64,000 nucleotides of DNA from Siphonodentalium dalli (taxonomy: Eukaryota; Mollusca; Scaphopoda; Gadilida; Siphonodentaliidae): the NCBI GenBank assembly GCA_032622095.1, contig CP136062.1, forward strand, positions 53,399,349-53,463,348. The letters are read 5' to 3'. A program made the position numbers and the translations under genes. The notes under the pieces were generated by a model. That model ran no database searches, was not told where the DNA came from, and saw only the letters and a list, made by a program, of their open reading frames with translations. This document shows, one piece after another, positions 11,343 to 23,400 of this stretch (positions are counted from its first letter, which is position 1; every line of letters starts with the position of its first letter).

Positions 11343-13094
11343 GCTTTTAGACTGGCTCTTGACAATTTATTACAGCTATGCGTAGAAAATATTGGTTCTG
11401 TGTATGTTATTATTATGCCTAGGTATAGCGTCTCGTGATACATACTAGGGCGTCTCTAAGAAGAATTATGATATTGTAATGCAAGGGCGATAATCAGTAT
11501 AACGGCTGGTGCATACTTAACTGCATGAACTAAATGGTTTCCCATAGGCGACAGTGTTAACGTTTCGGCCAAATTCGCTGAATTGAAGCCTGCAGGCCAT
11601 ACCAGTGATGTTTACCCAGCTAGATTGACACCAGTTGATCACGAAAATGCAAGAAAAATCATAGGTCATGTGTTTACTTTTTAAAATAAATCCCCAAGTG
11701 TACGACAGGGCTATCTCACAGCCAAATTTGATCTGGAAAAACCCAGATCTACAACAGCTAGTTAAATACATTTCCCGCTCACAAAAATCCGTTCCCCCAT
11801 TCATTCACCAGTTTAAATTATTTAGATATTATGTACAAATCAAACAAACGCGATGTCATCCTTTAATAACGTGTCGCATGTATCAGGTGAAGGTCATTCT
11901 TCAGTTACCTTCACCTTTAGGGTTCCACGGTGTACTCGCTCCCCGACTCTAGAACACATTTAGCTCCCTGATTCCATGAGCGCGCTATTTAACTGTGTAA
12001 TTTCGCGTCAGATTCCAACCACATAGCTGCATGCTTCCAATGCCTATTATATACAAACGTAACGAGCTCCAATATATTATTTCAGTTATTAAAGGGACTT
12101 ATACATCATAACTCCGAAGGTGAACCTTCACCCATATAACATGCCATTAAGGTGATGCGGGGCATATGTTCACTCCTTTCGTTTGCTGATATATATTAGG
12201 TTCTAATACATTTTATGTATTTGAATCATCTATAATACTGGGAAACCGAATATGTCGTCACTAGCGCATACACATGCAATACACCACGATGGAAGTTCCG
12301 AGCTAAACGCACTTTATTAATTGCCAACATTCATGGAATACTAATACAACACGCTCTTTATTTATATTGCTGTAATGTGAATAGTATACTTCATATCGTG
12401 CTCCAAATAGACTTATTTCCAATCTGAGACATAATTGTAGAAGCCATATATAAATGATGTTAATGTCATTTGCTCTGGTTCTGTTAACAAATATGCTAAA
12501 CGCCTGTTATAATTAGCAAACTGCGTATGAACTTCGAAAGTACGTATAGGGCTATGTTGAACGACAATTTTGCATATATGTTTTAATAAAACCAAAGCGA
12601 CGTTTTATAATAAAGAGCGTTTATAATTAACAACACGTGAATAGACGGCCGGTTCACAGTGATATATGTTCTTTCGCGGATCCCTGAGTGCCCGCGGTCC
12701 GTATACTATATACATGCTATATATTTTTTTTATTTCATAGTTAATAAACATGTGATGCAGATGTAATAAATGTATATGATCTGAGATTCATGCGGGTGGA
12801 TTATGATAATATACATCATAATAATAAAATAATATATATTATGTATTATTATATATACATATATTAATATAGAAAGGCAAGTAAATAATAATAATAGCCG
12901 ACATCAGCATTTATCAAACAGCTGAGTATAAATCATTCAATAATATCCTAGATGTGAAAATGTTCGGACCAATTGTCTCAACCTGATTATTGTCTACAGT
13001 ACGATTGTGTGATTTGAATCGCGAATGATGTCAAACTCTATGGAAATATATTAGATCCCATCCATATTTCGGACCAAATGCGGATCATAATGTA
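11343..13094. other. No supported gene; AT microsatellite at 12800-12880
   Basis: Mostly unstructured. 12800-12880 is a TA/ATA-rich low-complexity run. Short open frames on both strands around 11517-11952 overlap each other and show no domains. Confidence 0.45.
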
Positions 13095-13270
13095 GGTCTT
13101 AACTTTAAGATTATCTTAAGACACCTCACACCAGTCTTAAAGTTAAGACAAAAGTTAAGACCATATTAAGTTAAGACCTTGTTCGTGAAACGCACTTATG
13201 GCTGAAGTTTGAACTTATGACCATCTTAAGTCCCAACTGTGTCATAAGTTACCTTCATGAAACAGGGCCC
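13095..13270 (-). mobile_element. MITE-like repeat, GGGCCCTGTTTCATGAA family, copy 2
   Basis: Inverted counterpart of 9160-9335, matching along its whole length and ending CATGAAACAGGGCCC. The two copies enclose the related palindromic copy at 11122-11342. Confidence 0.65.
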
Positions 13271-13529
13271 AGAGCCAGTCAGTATGCTAGACACTATGGT
13301 TTGATGTCTGGAAGGAAGAGACGTACCACATGGGTTTAGCACCGTGTATACATTTTGCGTACGGTGTGTATAGTATACGTCTGTCGCTCACAATGGACCA
13401 ATCTTTCTCAACCAAATGTAACTTGCTCAATAATACCTTCGCTCATACTGGCTCATTTGTATGCTGACCGCGATATCAAGTTTTAATGAGGTAAATTATG
13501 GGCGGCCAAATTCACATTTAATAATGAAT

Positions 13530-13680
13530 TGCACTTAAGCGAAATTGATTGCGCTTAAGCGCAATTGATTGTACTTAAGCGCAAATAATTTCACTTAAGC
13601 GCAAATACCACATATGGTGCTTAAGCACACATAGGACATTTACGCTTAAGCGCAATGAATTGCGCTTAAGCGTAATAATT
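13530..13680. repeat. Cluster of GCTTAAGC palindromes, about 20-bp quasi-period
   Basis: About eight copies of (G)CTTAAG(C) in the context TTGCGCTTAAGCGCAAT lie in 150 bp. Each is self-complementary. It may be a decayed minisatellite or subterminal repeat cluster. Confidence 0.55.
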
Positions 13681-13899
13681 ATCACTACTATCTAACCTAC
13701 CCATAAACTATTGGAATGACATGGTGTATCACCTAGCAACACAAGAGGAGCACTAGGCTAATTTTAACCTGTTTTAATTAGCCTGGGTACTCAACAGTCA
13801 ACTGTGACTATGTATTCAACAATGATAATCCCTAATTACACATTATCAGCATCCCTATATCCAAAGGTCTTATCAACCGACCGGAGCTGAATTACAGCG

Positions 13900-14370
13900 G
13901 TCTATTAGAACACATATTTAAAAATATTCAATCCGATCAGACGGTCCCATATCATCAAGATACAACAAAAACATTTCTTCGAAATACGCTTTAATTATCA
14001 GAATCGATTTATTGCAATAAAATAATGCTAACCACTGTCAACTATGGTATTAAATTTCCCAAAACTTATTATTTATCAACATTTTGTTCAACAAAATAGG
14101 GCCGTATTATCACTTAAGTATTTGGCCGTATTATCACTTGATTTTACAGTTATCTATCTTCATCGCAATATTGTCCGAGACCATCCGTTTGACAACGTGT
14201 TTCTGGGCCACATTTAATTGCACATCTCGAGAAATAACAAACTTAAAAAATCGATATCTGATCACTCTGACCTTTGATGGGTGGGCTTCTCGACTCGAAT
14301 CAATATTTGATAAACCCAAATCCAAAGAAATAGTAATTTAGGAGCGTTAATTCGGATTGACTACCTTTAA
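13900..14370 (-). mobile_element. Decayed PIF/Harbinger-like relic
   Basis: Reverse complement of 13930-14095 follows 49915-50085 closely (words GTTGAACAAAATGTTGATAA, GTTGAC.GTGGTTAGCATTA, CGATTCTGATAA, ATCGGATTGA). 14235-14365 is the inverse of 1150-1275. So three loci in the window carry pieces of one element family. No frame is intact. Confidence 0.45.
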
Positions 14371-15000
14371 CTTTTGACTCACGAAGAAGAGGTAGGTAAA
14401 TTACAGCTTCAATGTGCAGGTACTTTCCGGACATTTCTAACAGTATGACTGAAAATGGAATATCTGAAATAACAAGAACTATACTGGGCTTTCGCCAGTC
14501 GTATACACAACGGATATGACACATATTACTGGCATAACCAGTTAAACAAAGTAAAATGGAATAACTTTAGAGTTGGTAATGTCGAAAACATTCTATATCT
14601 CTTTTCGGAAGCTGTGCACGGTGAACATCTCTACCAAATATAAATAATAACATTTTTACAACCATCGTCACTAAGGAATAGTACACGGAAAATGACACGT
14701 TTTAAGTTTTGTTGTGTAAACATTACTGTTGCAGCGCCAACCATTTTATCAACAAAGAGTTGATCAAATTCTAATAAAATCATGAGGGTCTACAATACAA
14801 AAGCTCAGAGAAATGAAAATAGTCCACAACCAGCAACACAGTTTTTCAACTAAAACACTCGATTTGCAAAAATTAATTTGGCTTGACATGCTTGATGTTT
14901 TCGATAACATGACTTTCACTGTAACTATATATCACTCTTATAACTAATGTGTCGAAACGATAACACATGGAATGTGTAAACACGATTAAAACACACATAC
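14371..15000. other. No gene seen
   Basis: Unstructured AT-rich sequence. Confidence 0.4.
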
Positions 15001-15517
15001 ATGTGTAGTTTTACATATACATGTAACTACATGGACCAAGGGCCATTCTATACATATTGTGTATATTTTGTTACACACAATAATTGTGTAAGAACGTAGA
15101 GCATGCGCATTGCTGTACTTTCAGATTCAAATCTTCTGCTGCGTGACAGTCATATTGTTTGAGATTATTTTTTGGAAATCAATCTATAGATATCGCAGAC
15201 AAGGATTGTAAGTTCAGAATTCCGATTTGTGGGTATAGTATTAATAATATATGAGGATTTGTTTGTTAAAACTTTCATGGCGACTACTGCCATTAGACTC
15301 TTGTTATGATTGCTGTAATAATACTAATATTATGCAATCACGCCACGATCCTGGTTTGTTCACTTGAAATAAAAATCCACACAGTACAGAACAAAATACT
15401 ACATACCACTGTGACTGTCGCCATGAAAAAGTTTTAGCATATAAATCTGCATATATCTTTAATACTACACCCACAGTTCGGACTAGCTGAACTCACATGT
15501 CTTGTCTACCAACTTTG

Positions 15518-15745
15518 TGTGTAGGAACCTACACAAAATGTGTAAGGGATATGTGTTGATTTTATGCACACAGTTGTGTATAAATGAGTATAAATTTACC
15601 CATTTACGTGTAAAACATTTTTCACAATTTGTGTACGAATATGAAACTACACATTATACTACAAAAATATGTTTAAGATCAAAATTTAATAATGATTGTG
15701 TAGAAGGGCTACACATTTTGTGTAGAAAACCTACACATTATAGTC
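15518..15745. repeat. CTACACA inverted-repeat element
   Basis: Inverted arms of about 28 bp (TGTGTAGGAACCTACACAAA at the left; CTACACATTTTGTGTAGAAA at the right) flank about 160 bp that holds further TGTGTA/TACACA words. A looser cluster of the same words lies at 14990-15100. MITE-like, but no target duplication was found. Confidence 0.5.
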
Positions 15746-16289
15746 ATAAGAGACTATAATGTTTACCTAACAATGGTTTTAGAATGTGAAATCTCGTCCC
15801 CGGAGAGTTATCAGAAATAACAATAAGAACAAAATTTATCTATTTTTCCATGTTGTTCCTAATTATGTATAAAAAACCTTTCTGATTGTTCACATTTATC
15901 CACTGCGGGTGCCCTATATCACTTTAAAGACCGTGGCGGTCGAACACGATCATTATACTATTTTGTTACATTCCCGTCCAGTTCCGGGGATCAAAATATT
16001 TCTCAAATAAGTTATAAACGAACTAGTCCGGGAGCTGGTAGGGGTACCCCTGCACCCCCGTCGGGATTTAACTTTACCCCACACATTTTCTTCCTTATTA
16101 TGTACCCAACTTTTAAGCGATGTTAACACGAAAACAAAGTAGCTATGTAGACACCATACAAGATGGCGTCCATCATAGCCGCCGTTTTTCAGACTAGGCA
16201 CTTAGTCAGTTTGATGTAAATTATAGCTATTTTGACAAATTTATACAATTGTATATATTTTTGTGAAGCTAAGACATAAATTTATAGGG

Positions 16290-16880
16290 TAAAGTTGGAA
16301 CTCCTCATCCAAGATGGCCGCCAAAATGGCCACAGCAATGGAAAATATGACGTTTTTTCAATAATATTTTCTAGATCAGATTCTCAGGGATGGTAGTCAT
16401 ATTTCAACAAGAAATGATCATAAATGATCATATAATGTAAGTGAGGCATACCATTACCCATGAATCTTCCAACTCATTGGAACCACAATTGTTACTTGGG
16501 CTCAAAATGCCTGCCAAAATGGCCACCAAAATATGGAAAATGGTAGACATTGCCCCAGAGTACCTTGCAATCGCTTACAAGTTGTGGTTGATGTATAAAA
16601 TTAGCTAATCTGCAATCAATACATTGAATACCAACATGTCTGATGCACCTTGGTTAATTGTTACTATTGTCATCACTGACATTACCATCAATATTTGCTT
16701 TTTCTCTCACAAACTTGACATATAATTCGCCAAAAATTTACTTTTCAGGTTTGGACCATTTTTTCAAGTAAAATGTAACTGCCATTGGTATGAAAGGTGT
16801 TGATTGTTGTGATCTAAATTATATGTGTCAATTAGGTGAATTACTCAAGATGGCTTCCAAAATGGCAACCAAATAAGGTA
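16290..16880 (+). repeat. Diverged repeats with AAGATGGCNNCCAAAATGGC words
   Basis: The word occurs near 16310, 16505 and 16850, with a related one near 16163, spaced about 190-350 bp. This is the repeat-rich upstream flank of the PAN exon. The AAGATGGC core resembles a YY1 site, but the repeat structure is the simpler explanation. Confidence 0.45.
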
Positions 16881-17154
16881 AAAAGTTGATTTTTCACATA
16901 GATCCCAAACATTTTCTGCTGTTCCGAAAAGGTAGTAAAGTAAGACTCACTTGGTTATTAAACATGCAAGCTAATCAGTTGACAACTAAGTATCTGATAA
17001 CATTGAATGTGCGAAACATCTCTAGTGTATTGAACAATTTCGATTCCTCTTCAACTATGATCTATTTCCCCCGCAGTTATCCACGTGCAACAAGGTTGAG
17101 GTTACGTACCATAAACCACACTACTGCGGGATATAGGCAAGCGGGAGTTGGGGC

Positions 17155-17460
17155 ATGACTCAGAGCTATGCCATGTGGCTTACCGGGGTGATGTGTGCTG
17201 CAGTCACTGTACTCGGCGTGTATGTGATCGCCGAACAATGCCAGCCACCCGAATTGAACGTAGTGCCGGATCCATCACTGACCATCATGCATACCATGAA
17301 CAGTCTGAACATGATGCGGTGTCAGAGGGCGTGTGCTTACACACTTGGATGTCAAAAGGTTGCATTCAATATTACTAAGAAGATCTGCCATTTCATGGGA
17401 AACGGAAGCAGAGAAATCCCTACCGATAGTGCATTTGTATACGCACATAAGACCGTCCTG
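17155..17460 (+). CDS. Exon: signal peptide and PAN/Apple-like domain
   Basis: This is the first coding exon, 102 codons. The ATG at 17155 has G at -3 and an in-frame stop upstream at 17134-17136, so it is the first possible start in this frame. Residues about 6-25 are hydrophobic (signal peptide), followed by mature sequence starting near AEQC. The cysteine pattern in residues about 50-80 (MRCQRACAYTLGC, then KKICHF) is typical of PAN/Apple modules. Two N-glycosylation sequons (NIT, NGS) are visible. The exon ends at a good donor, CTG|GTATGT, in phase 0. A pyrimidine-rich stretch and CAG at 17065-17076 look like a splice acceptor, so a non-coding 5' exon upstream is possible. Confidence 0.7.
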
Positions 17461-20400
17461 GTATGTATATATGTTTTACCAGCTTGTACAGTAAACTGAT
17501 ATTTGTATCGATATTACTTCATTCAATTGAATTTAAACTAGATAATTGGCTAGAATATGTCCTACTATAGTGAAGGGCCTTTCAGTTAAAGTTGATGCAA
17601 GGCTTTGTCGACGCAAACGCTCTGTATTGTCCAAGCACAAGACATATTATTTTGCTGAACGGAAATCACGTTTATGGAGATAATTCGATCTCAGTAATAT
17701 GTATCTCTGTTTATGTCTAGTGAGATTGGTATCGGTCTCATAAAACGCGTGTTGGATGTATGCCTGTACGCCCTGTAGGTTCTTATTATACTCCTCCACG
17801 ATAATGCGGGGGTATGCTGGATTGCGTAATTTCAACAATATTGGTGTAAAAGATGCTTGCCACAGTATCAAAGCAGGTTGAAGACCAGGTTTGTCCCGAA
17901 TGCTTTGGCTGATTTATGGACCTTAGTTTGCAGTTTTTCGCGATTTTGTCCGTCCCACTTAATAACTCAAACAAATATGACCCGAGTTCCATAAGTTTTG
18001 TTATACAAGTTGCTTGTCATAATATCTCAGTAAGAAAACAGGTTTGTCCCAATTGTTTTTCCTGCGTTACGGCCCTTCGCGCGTTAATTTTCTCAGATCT
18101 GTTTCGTCCGGCTTCATAACTCCAACAGATATGAGCCAATTTCAATATTGTTTGGTATATAAGTTACTTGCCACAATATCTGACAATAGTGCGAACATCG
18201 GGTTTATTCCGATTTGTTTGCCTGAGTTGTATCCCTTAGTTATTATCTCCATATTTACATATATTATCTCCATATTTACATATTCGCGATTTTGTCCGTC
18301 CGGTTGTGTTTTTAACATATTTATTGTGTCTCCCAGTATACACAGTATTGACAATTAAATGATGATGCGAAGGAAATGAATGACGAGTAGATATATCAGG
18401 GATCTGTCTATTTGCACCCCGTTGGGTCGGAACTATCCAACATTACTGTTACCTCAAACTTACCAACTATCGGCAATTTTCAACTGGACAATTCTAAGGT
18501 TGCAAAATGTTCAACTGATGGCCATTTCAGACAGAAAGTATACAGCATATGCTACCGTTGGTCTAAAAACAGCACAATCCCCACTAATAACTTCTTGGAA
18601 AATCAATCAATGATAACAATTAAAAACTATATGTGATGTAAAATGTCCAACAATAGTGTTGGGTCAGGCATTCATTTTCGAACTACTGAAATTGTGAACA
18701 AAGCTGGGGGGGGGGGTTGAGACACGCTACCCACTTGTATGAGAGGAACAGTCTATTGTCCATTGTCCATTGCTCACCTCATACACTGTACCTTCTTCCA
18801 GGAACCCTCCCACCCTTGCACCAGCTCTCCATGTGGTGCCAACTCGATATGTTTGCCGAGCTTCATCAGCGATACTGGATGCCGCTGCATTCCATTCGAT
18901 AGGACCGGTGAGTATATTCATATTCATTGAGAATGCTCAAGCTTTTTTTTTTATCACATTGGTGTTATTTTAACGTGGGCATTTTTTAAAGAAACGACTG
19001 TTGTAACAGGGACTCGGGCGTTGATATTGGGGTGGGGGTAATTAGTAATTAGTGGGGAATTTGTTAAGTTTCAGACAACTTTCCTACATTCGGTCAAAAC
19101 TTTCGACGGGAATTTTCCAATCTTAGTGTCAGTTTGGAAATTTCCAACACTTGGAAATCTTGAGGCCAGTCAAATTAAATTTTTTAAATGTTCTCTCACC
19201 TCACTGATCATTGGCCAGTCAAAACCTGCTAACCAATTAAAAATTACAAATAAAACAAAGAGACATAAACAATCGCGGCCTGAATTTGTCTGTAGTTAGA
19301 CATATACATGTATATATATTCTAGAACTACATGTTTCAGTAAGGTTCGGATTTAAACAAAAGTCAAAACAAAAAACAAATTGAGGCCTGGATTTTCATGG
19401 AGTTAGACTTTTATAGATGCTAGGATTTTGCAGTGTTCAGGCTCAGATTTCATATTGTTTCATGATTCCTCCCCACAATAGGTACAGTTTGAAATAGGTA
19501 ATTCCAAGCTACGGGTTGGGAAGCAAATGAAATTACGCGACATTGCGAGTTCGGCCTGCATGGTTGAAAGGGGCGGGATGCAGCTGGGAACTCCACGGAG
19601 CCCTCTAGCCACGTTGCTGATGACTAATCAACTGTATATTGAACGATATCTAGGCACTGTTCATGCGATTGTATGCTATTTCAAAGAAAACTAACACAGG
19701 TTATACATTTGTGCACTTACCATTTGTTAACTTTTGGGGGTGATACTTAAAGGTTTGTGTAAGGTCAGCGTAGTGGGGTGTTGGGAATCGTGCATACATG
19801 ATGGGACTAATGATAATTTGCCGACCACTGGGGATGGCCGGATCATGTCATGTTAGATAACTGGAAATGTTAAGATACCATACAGTTTGAAACATCTAAC
19901 CCGAAGGAGGTGGGTGTGCTAAATTAAATTGTCATACTTCTCTGAGCCACGTCTAGCCACATCCCTGTTTATAAACTATACGTCAAAGGATGATACTTAG
20001 AATTCAAGCTAGTAAGTTTCTTTCATATAATAATTGGGTATTCTAGAAACTCCATACGATTATACACTTATATTATTACGTATTCTACACCAGACAACAA
20101 TGAGAAGGAATCAACCAATTTATGCAAACTTCTTGTGTGCCTTCGACTTCTGAATGAGGCAGTTTTACCCCATAATATTCGAAAAATCACATTTTATAAA
20201 GAGCGGTTTTACTTCATTGCCAACCAACGATGAAAATTGATGAACATTTTCGAAAATAAGCTATTTATGCTCATTCTAATCACATTATTTTGATGTTTCG
20301 TGTGATGCTGTATCTGTGATGCATAATTATATATAGCGACCATCGTTGATTGCCATTATTGCTCATGTTTTATATGCCTGATAAATGTCTTATGGAATGT

Positions 20401-23400
20401 TAACTTATTTGATGTCGAATTGAATGGGGTATCTTCAAATCAACAAAGAAAAAAATCAACAGATAAAATTGGATATAAATATATAGCTCACATTATAGTC
20501 AGGAGGCAAGCACCTCCAAATTTATTTTTGCTAAACATTTTTAGTACCATATGCCAACATATCCTTGGTGGTAGAGTTTGGTCCGCTGATTAAAAAAAAC
20601 ATTGTTGGCAATTTTCTAATCCCATGTTAGAGGTCAAATGTCAAGGTCATATGTATAGGCGCCTTTCTGTCCTAGCCTGAAGTTTTCAACATATAGCATG
20701 ATATTTTTTTTAGTAAGAGCTATTGAGGAATGATGTATTGTACCAATGACCAGTGAGGCATGGTAATGCTGATGTGTCAATGTTCTTGTGTGGTTTCCTT
20801 AGCAACCGTTGCTATGAAATTGTGTGCGTGCATGAAAATACAAACATTTAGAGCACAACACGGTGAATAATGTGGAGTGTACGGTATGGCCCAACATAGT
20901 AGGCCAATGCTGTTACAATATCAAATTGGCTGCAATTTGGCACTAAATGCCAATAGTGGGAGTCAATTAGGGGTTGAATCGTGACTTTAGTGACTAAAGC
21001 ATGAAACTTTAAAGATAAGTTGCTTATTCATAGGGAAAACTTTTTGGAGGGGGTGCCCGGGCGGAGTCCTGTGTCGGGATAAAATCAGGTTTCCATGGCA
21101 ACGGCATAAAATATTTGGAGAAAAATTGAAAAAGGCCAAACTTAAGAACCAACAAACCATGTGTTTGAAGAAATTGTGTTAACTTATAGTGCCAATAATG
21201 GTTCATCAAGCGGACTCAGTCACTTTGACATATATGGTCAAGGTCAATTGCTAAGGTCAAGGTCATTCGAAAAATGTGATATTTTGGTCTATTTTTTATA
21301 GTTGTTTCATATTTCGCTACCCCGGGTGCGTTATTCATAAAAGCAATCGCTACAAAAAGTAGGCCGCAATCAGTGTTTAATTTGTTATATGATGTATTTG
21401 GCATAATACGGTCACTGTCACATGTCACAGCATTCAGTTGATACACAATCACATTTTAAGTACTTTTTATAGTATTTGTGGCAGTACATAAGTCACGATA
21501 CATTACCCTTAAGAGACCATCATACCAAAATAAATATGATTTTGTGACTTTAGTAACTAAAGCATGAACCTGCATCATATGTGTTGCTAAGTTTTAGTGG
21601 AAACATTTTGGAGCTGGTGCCCAAGTGAGGGGTCATGTGTCAGTAAGCAATATGGTTTCCATGGCAACGGAATCAAATACAATGTATTTGGAGAAAAGTT
21701 GAAAAAGTCCACTGTTGGCAATCCGATTAGCCTTGTGTTTGAAAACATTATGTGAACTGATAGTACCATTAATGGTCAATCAAACGCATTAGGCCATAGG
21801 ACATATATGGTCACAGTCAATTGCTAAGGTCAAGGTCATTGGAAATTTGATATACCTTTTATAAACTTTCTCATATTCCACTACCACTAGCGCATGTTCA
21901 AATACCAAAGCAAGCCATGGTATGATGGGATCTGCTACTAAATGACAATGGGGTATAGCAAAACAGCGGCGACATCAGGCAGTGTGCAATATTGTGAATA
22001 TATTGAGTGGCCTATGGCACCATGGATTGAGGGAATATGATGCTTTGAGGCTTAGTATTTGGTGAAAAGGCTGCTGGCGTAATGTGAGGCCGCAGCCGTG
22101 GACTATTTATACAAGCTAGTCAATTAATGACTGTTGAGTCGCTCACACGAAATTCAATGCAAAGACTGAGAAGACTCTGAAGATCACGACAGTTAGTACA
22201 TGTCGATATCAATTAAGAACAAGTAGTTCTAAACAGGGACGTCTTTAGAGGGTATCCATTGAGCAGTGGGGTGTCAACCTTGAAACTTTCAATTGCACGG
22301 CCGACCCCCCCCCAACATAGTCCACATGAGGTCCCCTCCAACTGAAACAAACACACTCCCAAGTTTGTAAAATTCCCTTTCTTATCCCCCTTACATTGGA
22401 AGTGATGCCTCCAACCTGACATGCCCCCTTCCTTTTTTAATGGCCGACCCCATTCAAACATATTTGATTCCCAACTATTCATGGACCCTACACACCAAAG
22501 CGACATTGTTTGACTGGTCGGACCCATTATAAAAAATCTAACCCAAGGACCTTCCAAACTATATATAGGCTAAAAAGGACTGATGGCTCTTTAAGATTAA
22601 CCATTGAGGAAACTAGTTATGTCCCAGGCTCCGCCAGTATTGGATACCCAATTTGAACAAATAACCCCAAGACCTCCTTACCAAATATAAGCAGAATAGG
22701 CCTGATGGTTCTTGAGGTGTTATATGAATTACTATAGAGGGAACGAGTTATGTCCCTGGGTCTACCCTTATTTGACCTGGTGACCCCATTTTAACAAATC
22801 TGAATCACTGTCACACAATGACTCTCCATACCAAATATAAGCTGAATATAGGTCGATGGTTCTTGATAAGAAGACATTTTAACAATTATTATAGATAGAA
22901 AAATGTTTTCCTGGCTCCGCCCTTGTTGTATTCCTGTCACTCAATGACCATCCATACCAAATATAAGCTAGATAGCCCCGATGGTTCTTGAGATGTTTTA
23001 AGAATTAATATGGACGGAAAAAGTTTGAACCCTTTTTGACCCGGCGACCCAATTTGAACAAATCAGAAACCCAGTCACCTGGGGACCATCCACAATATAT
23101 ATAACTCAATTCTGACTTGATATTCTTGAGAAGATATTGACGGGTGTGTAGTGGCGACTATTGCTACACTGGATACTTTGTCTCACGTGAGCTAAAAGCC
23201 ACCACCCTCATCTAGTTTCTCATATGTAACGGCCCGATAACAGAGGAATTTATTTTTAATGGAATGACTGTCAGATTCACACTTGAGAGCAAAATTTATA
23301 TCTCTGAATATACCAATATTTATAATTTAGATTGAAACTAGTTAGTTATAATACACCATGCAACATGGCTTTCACACACAGCAGATTTAATTCCAATTAT

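Noticed and set aside
16290-16880. YY1-type promoter sites upstream of the PAN exon
   Set aside because: The AAGATGGC words belong to a diverged repeat and are too far apart and too variable to call a promoter.
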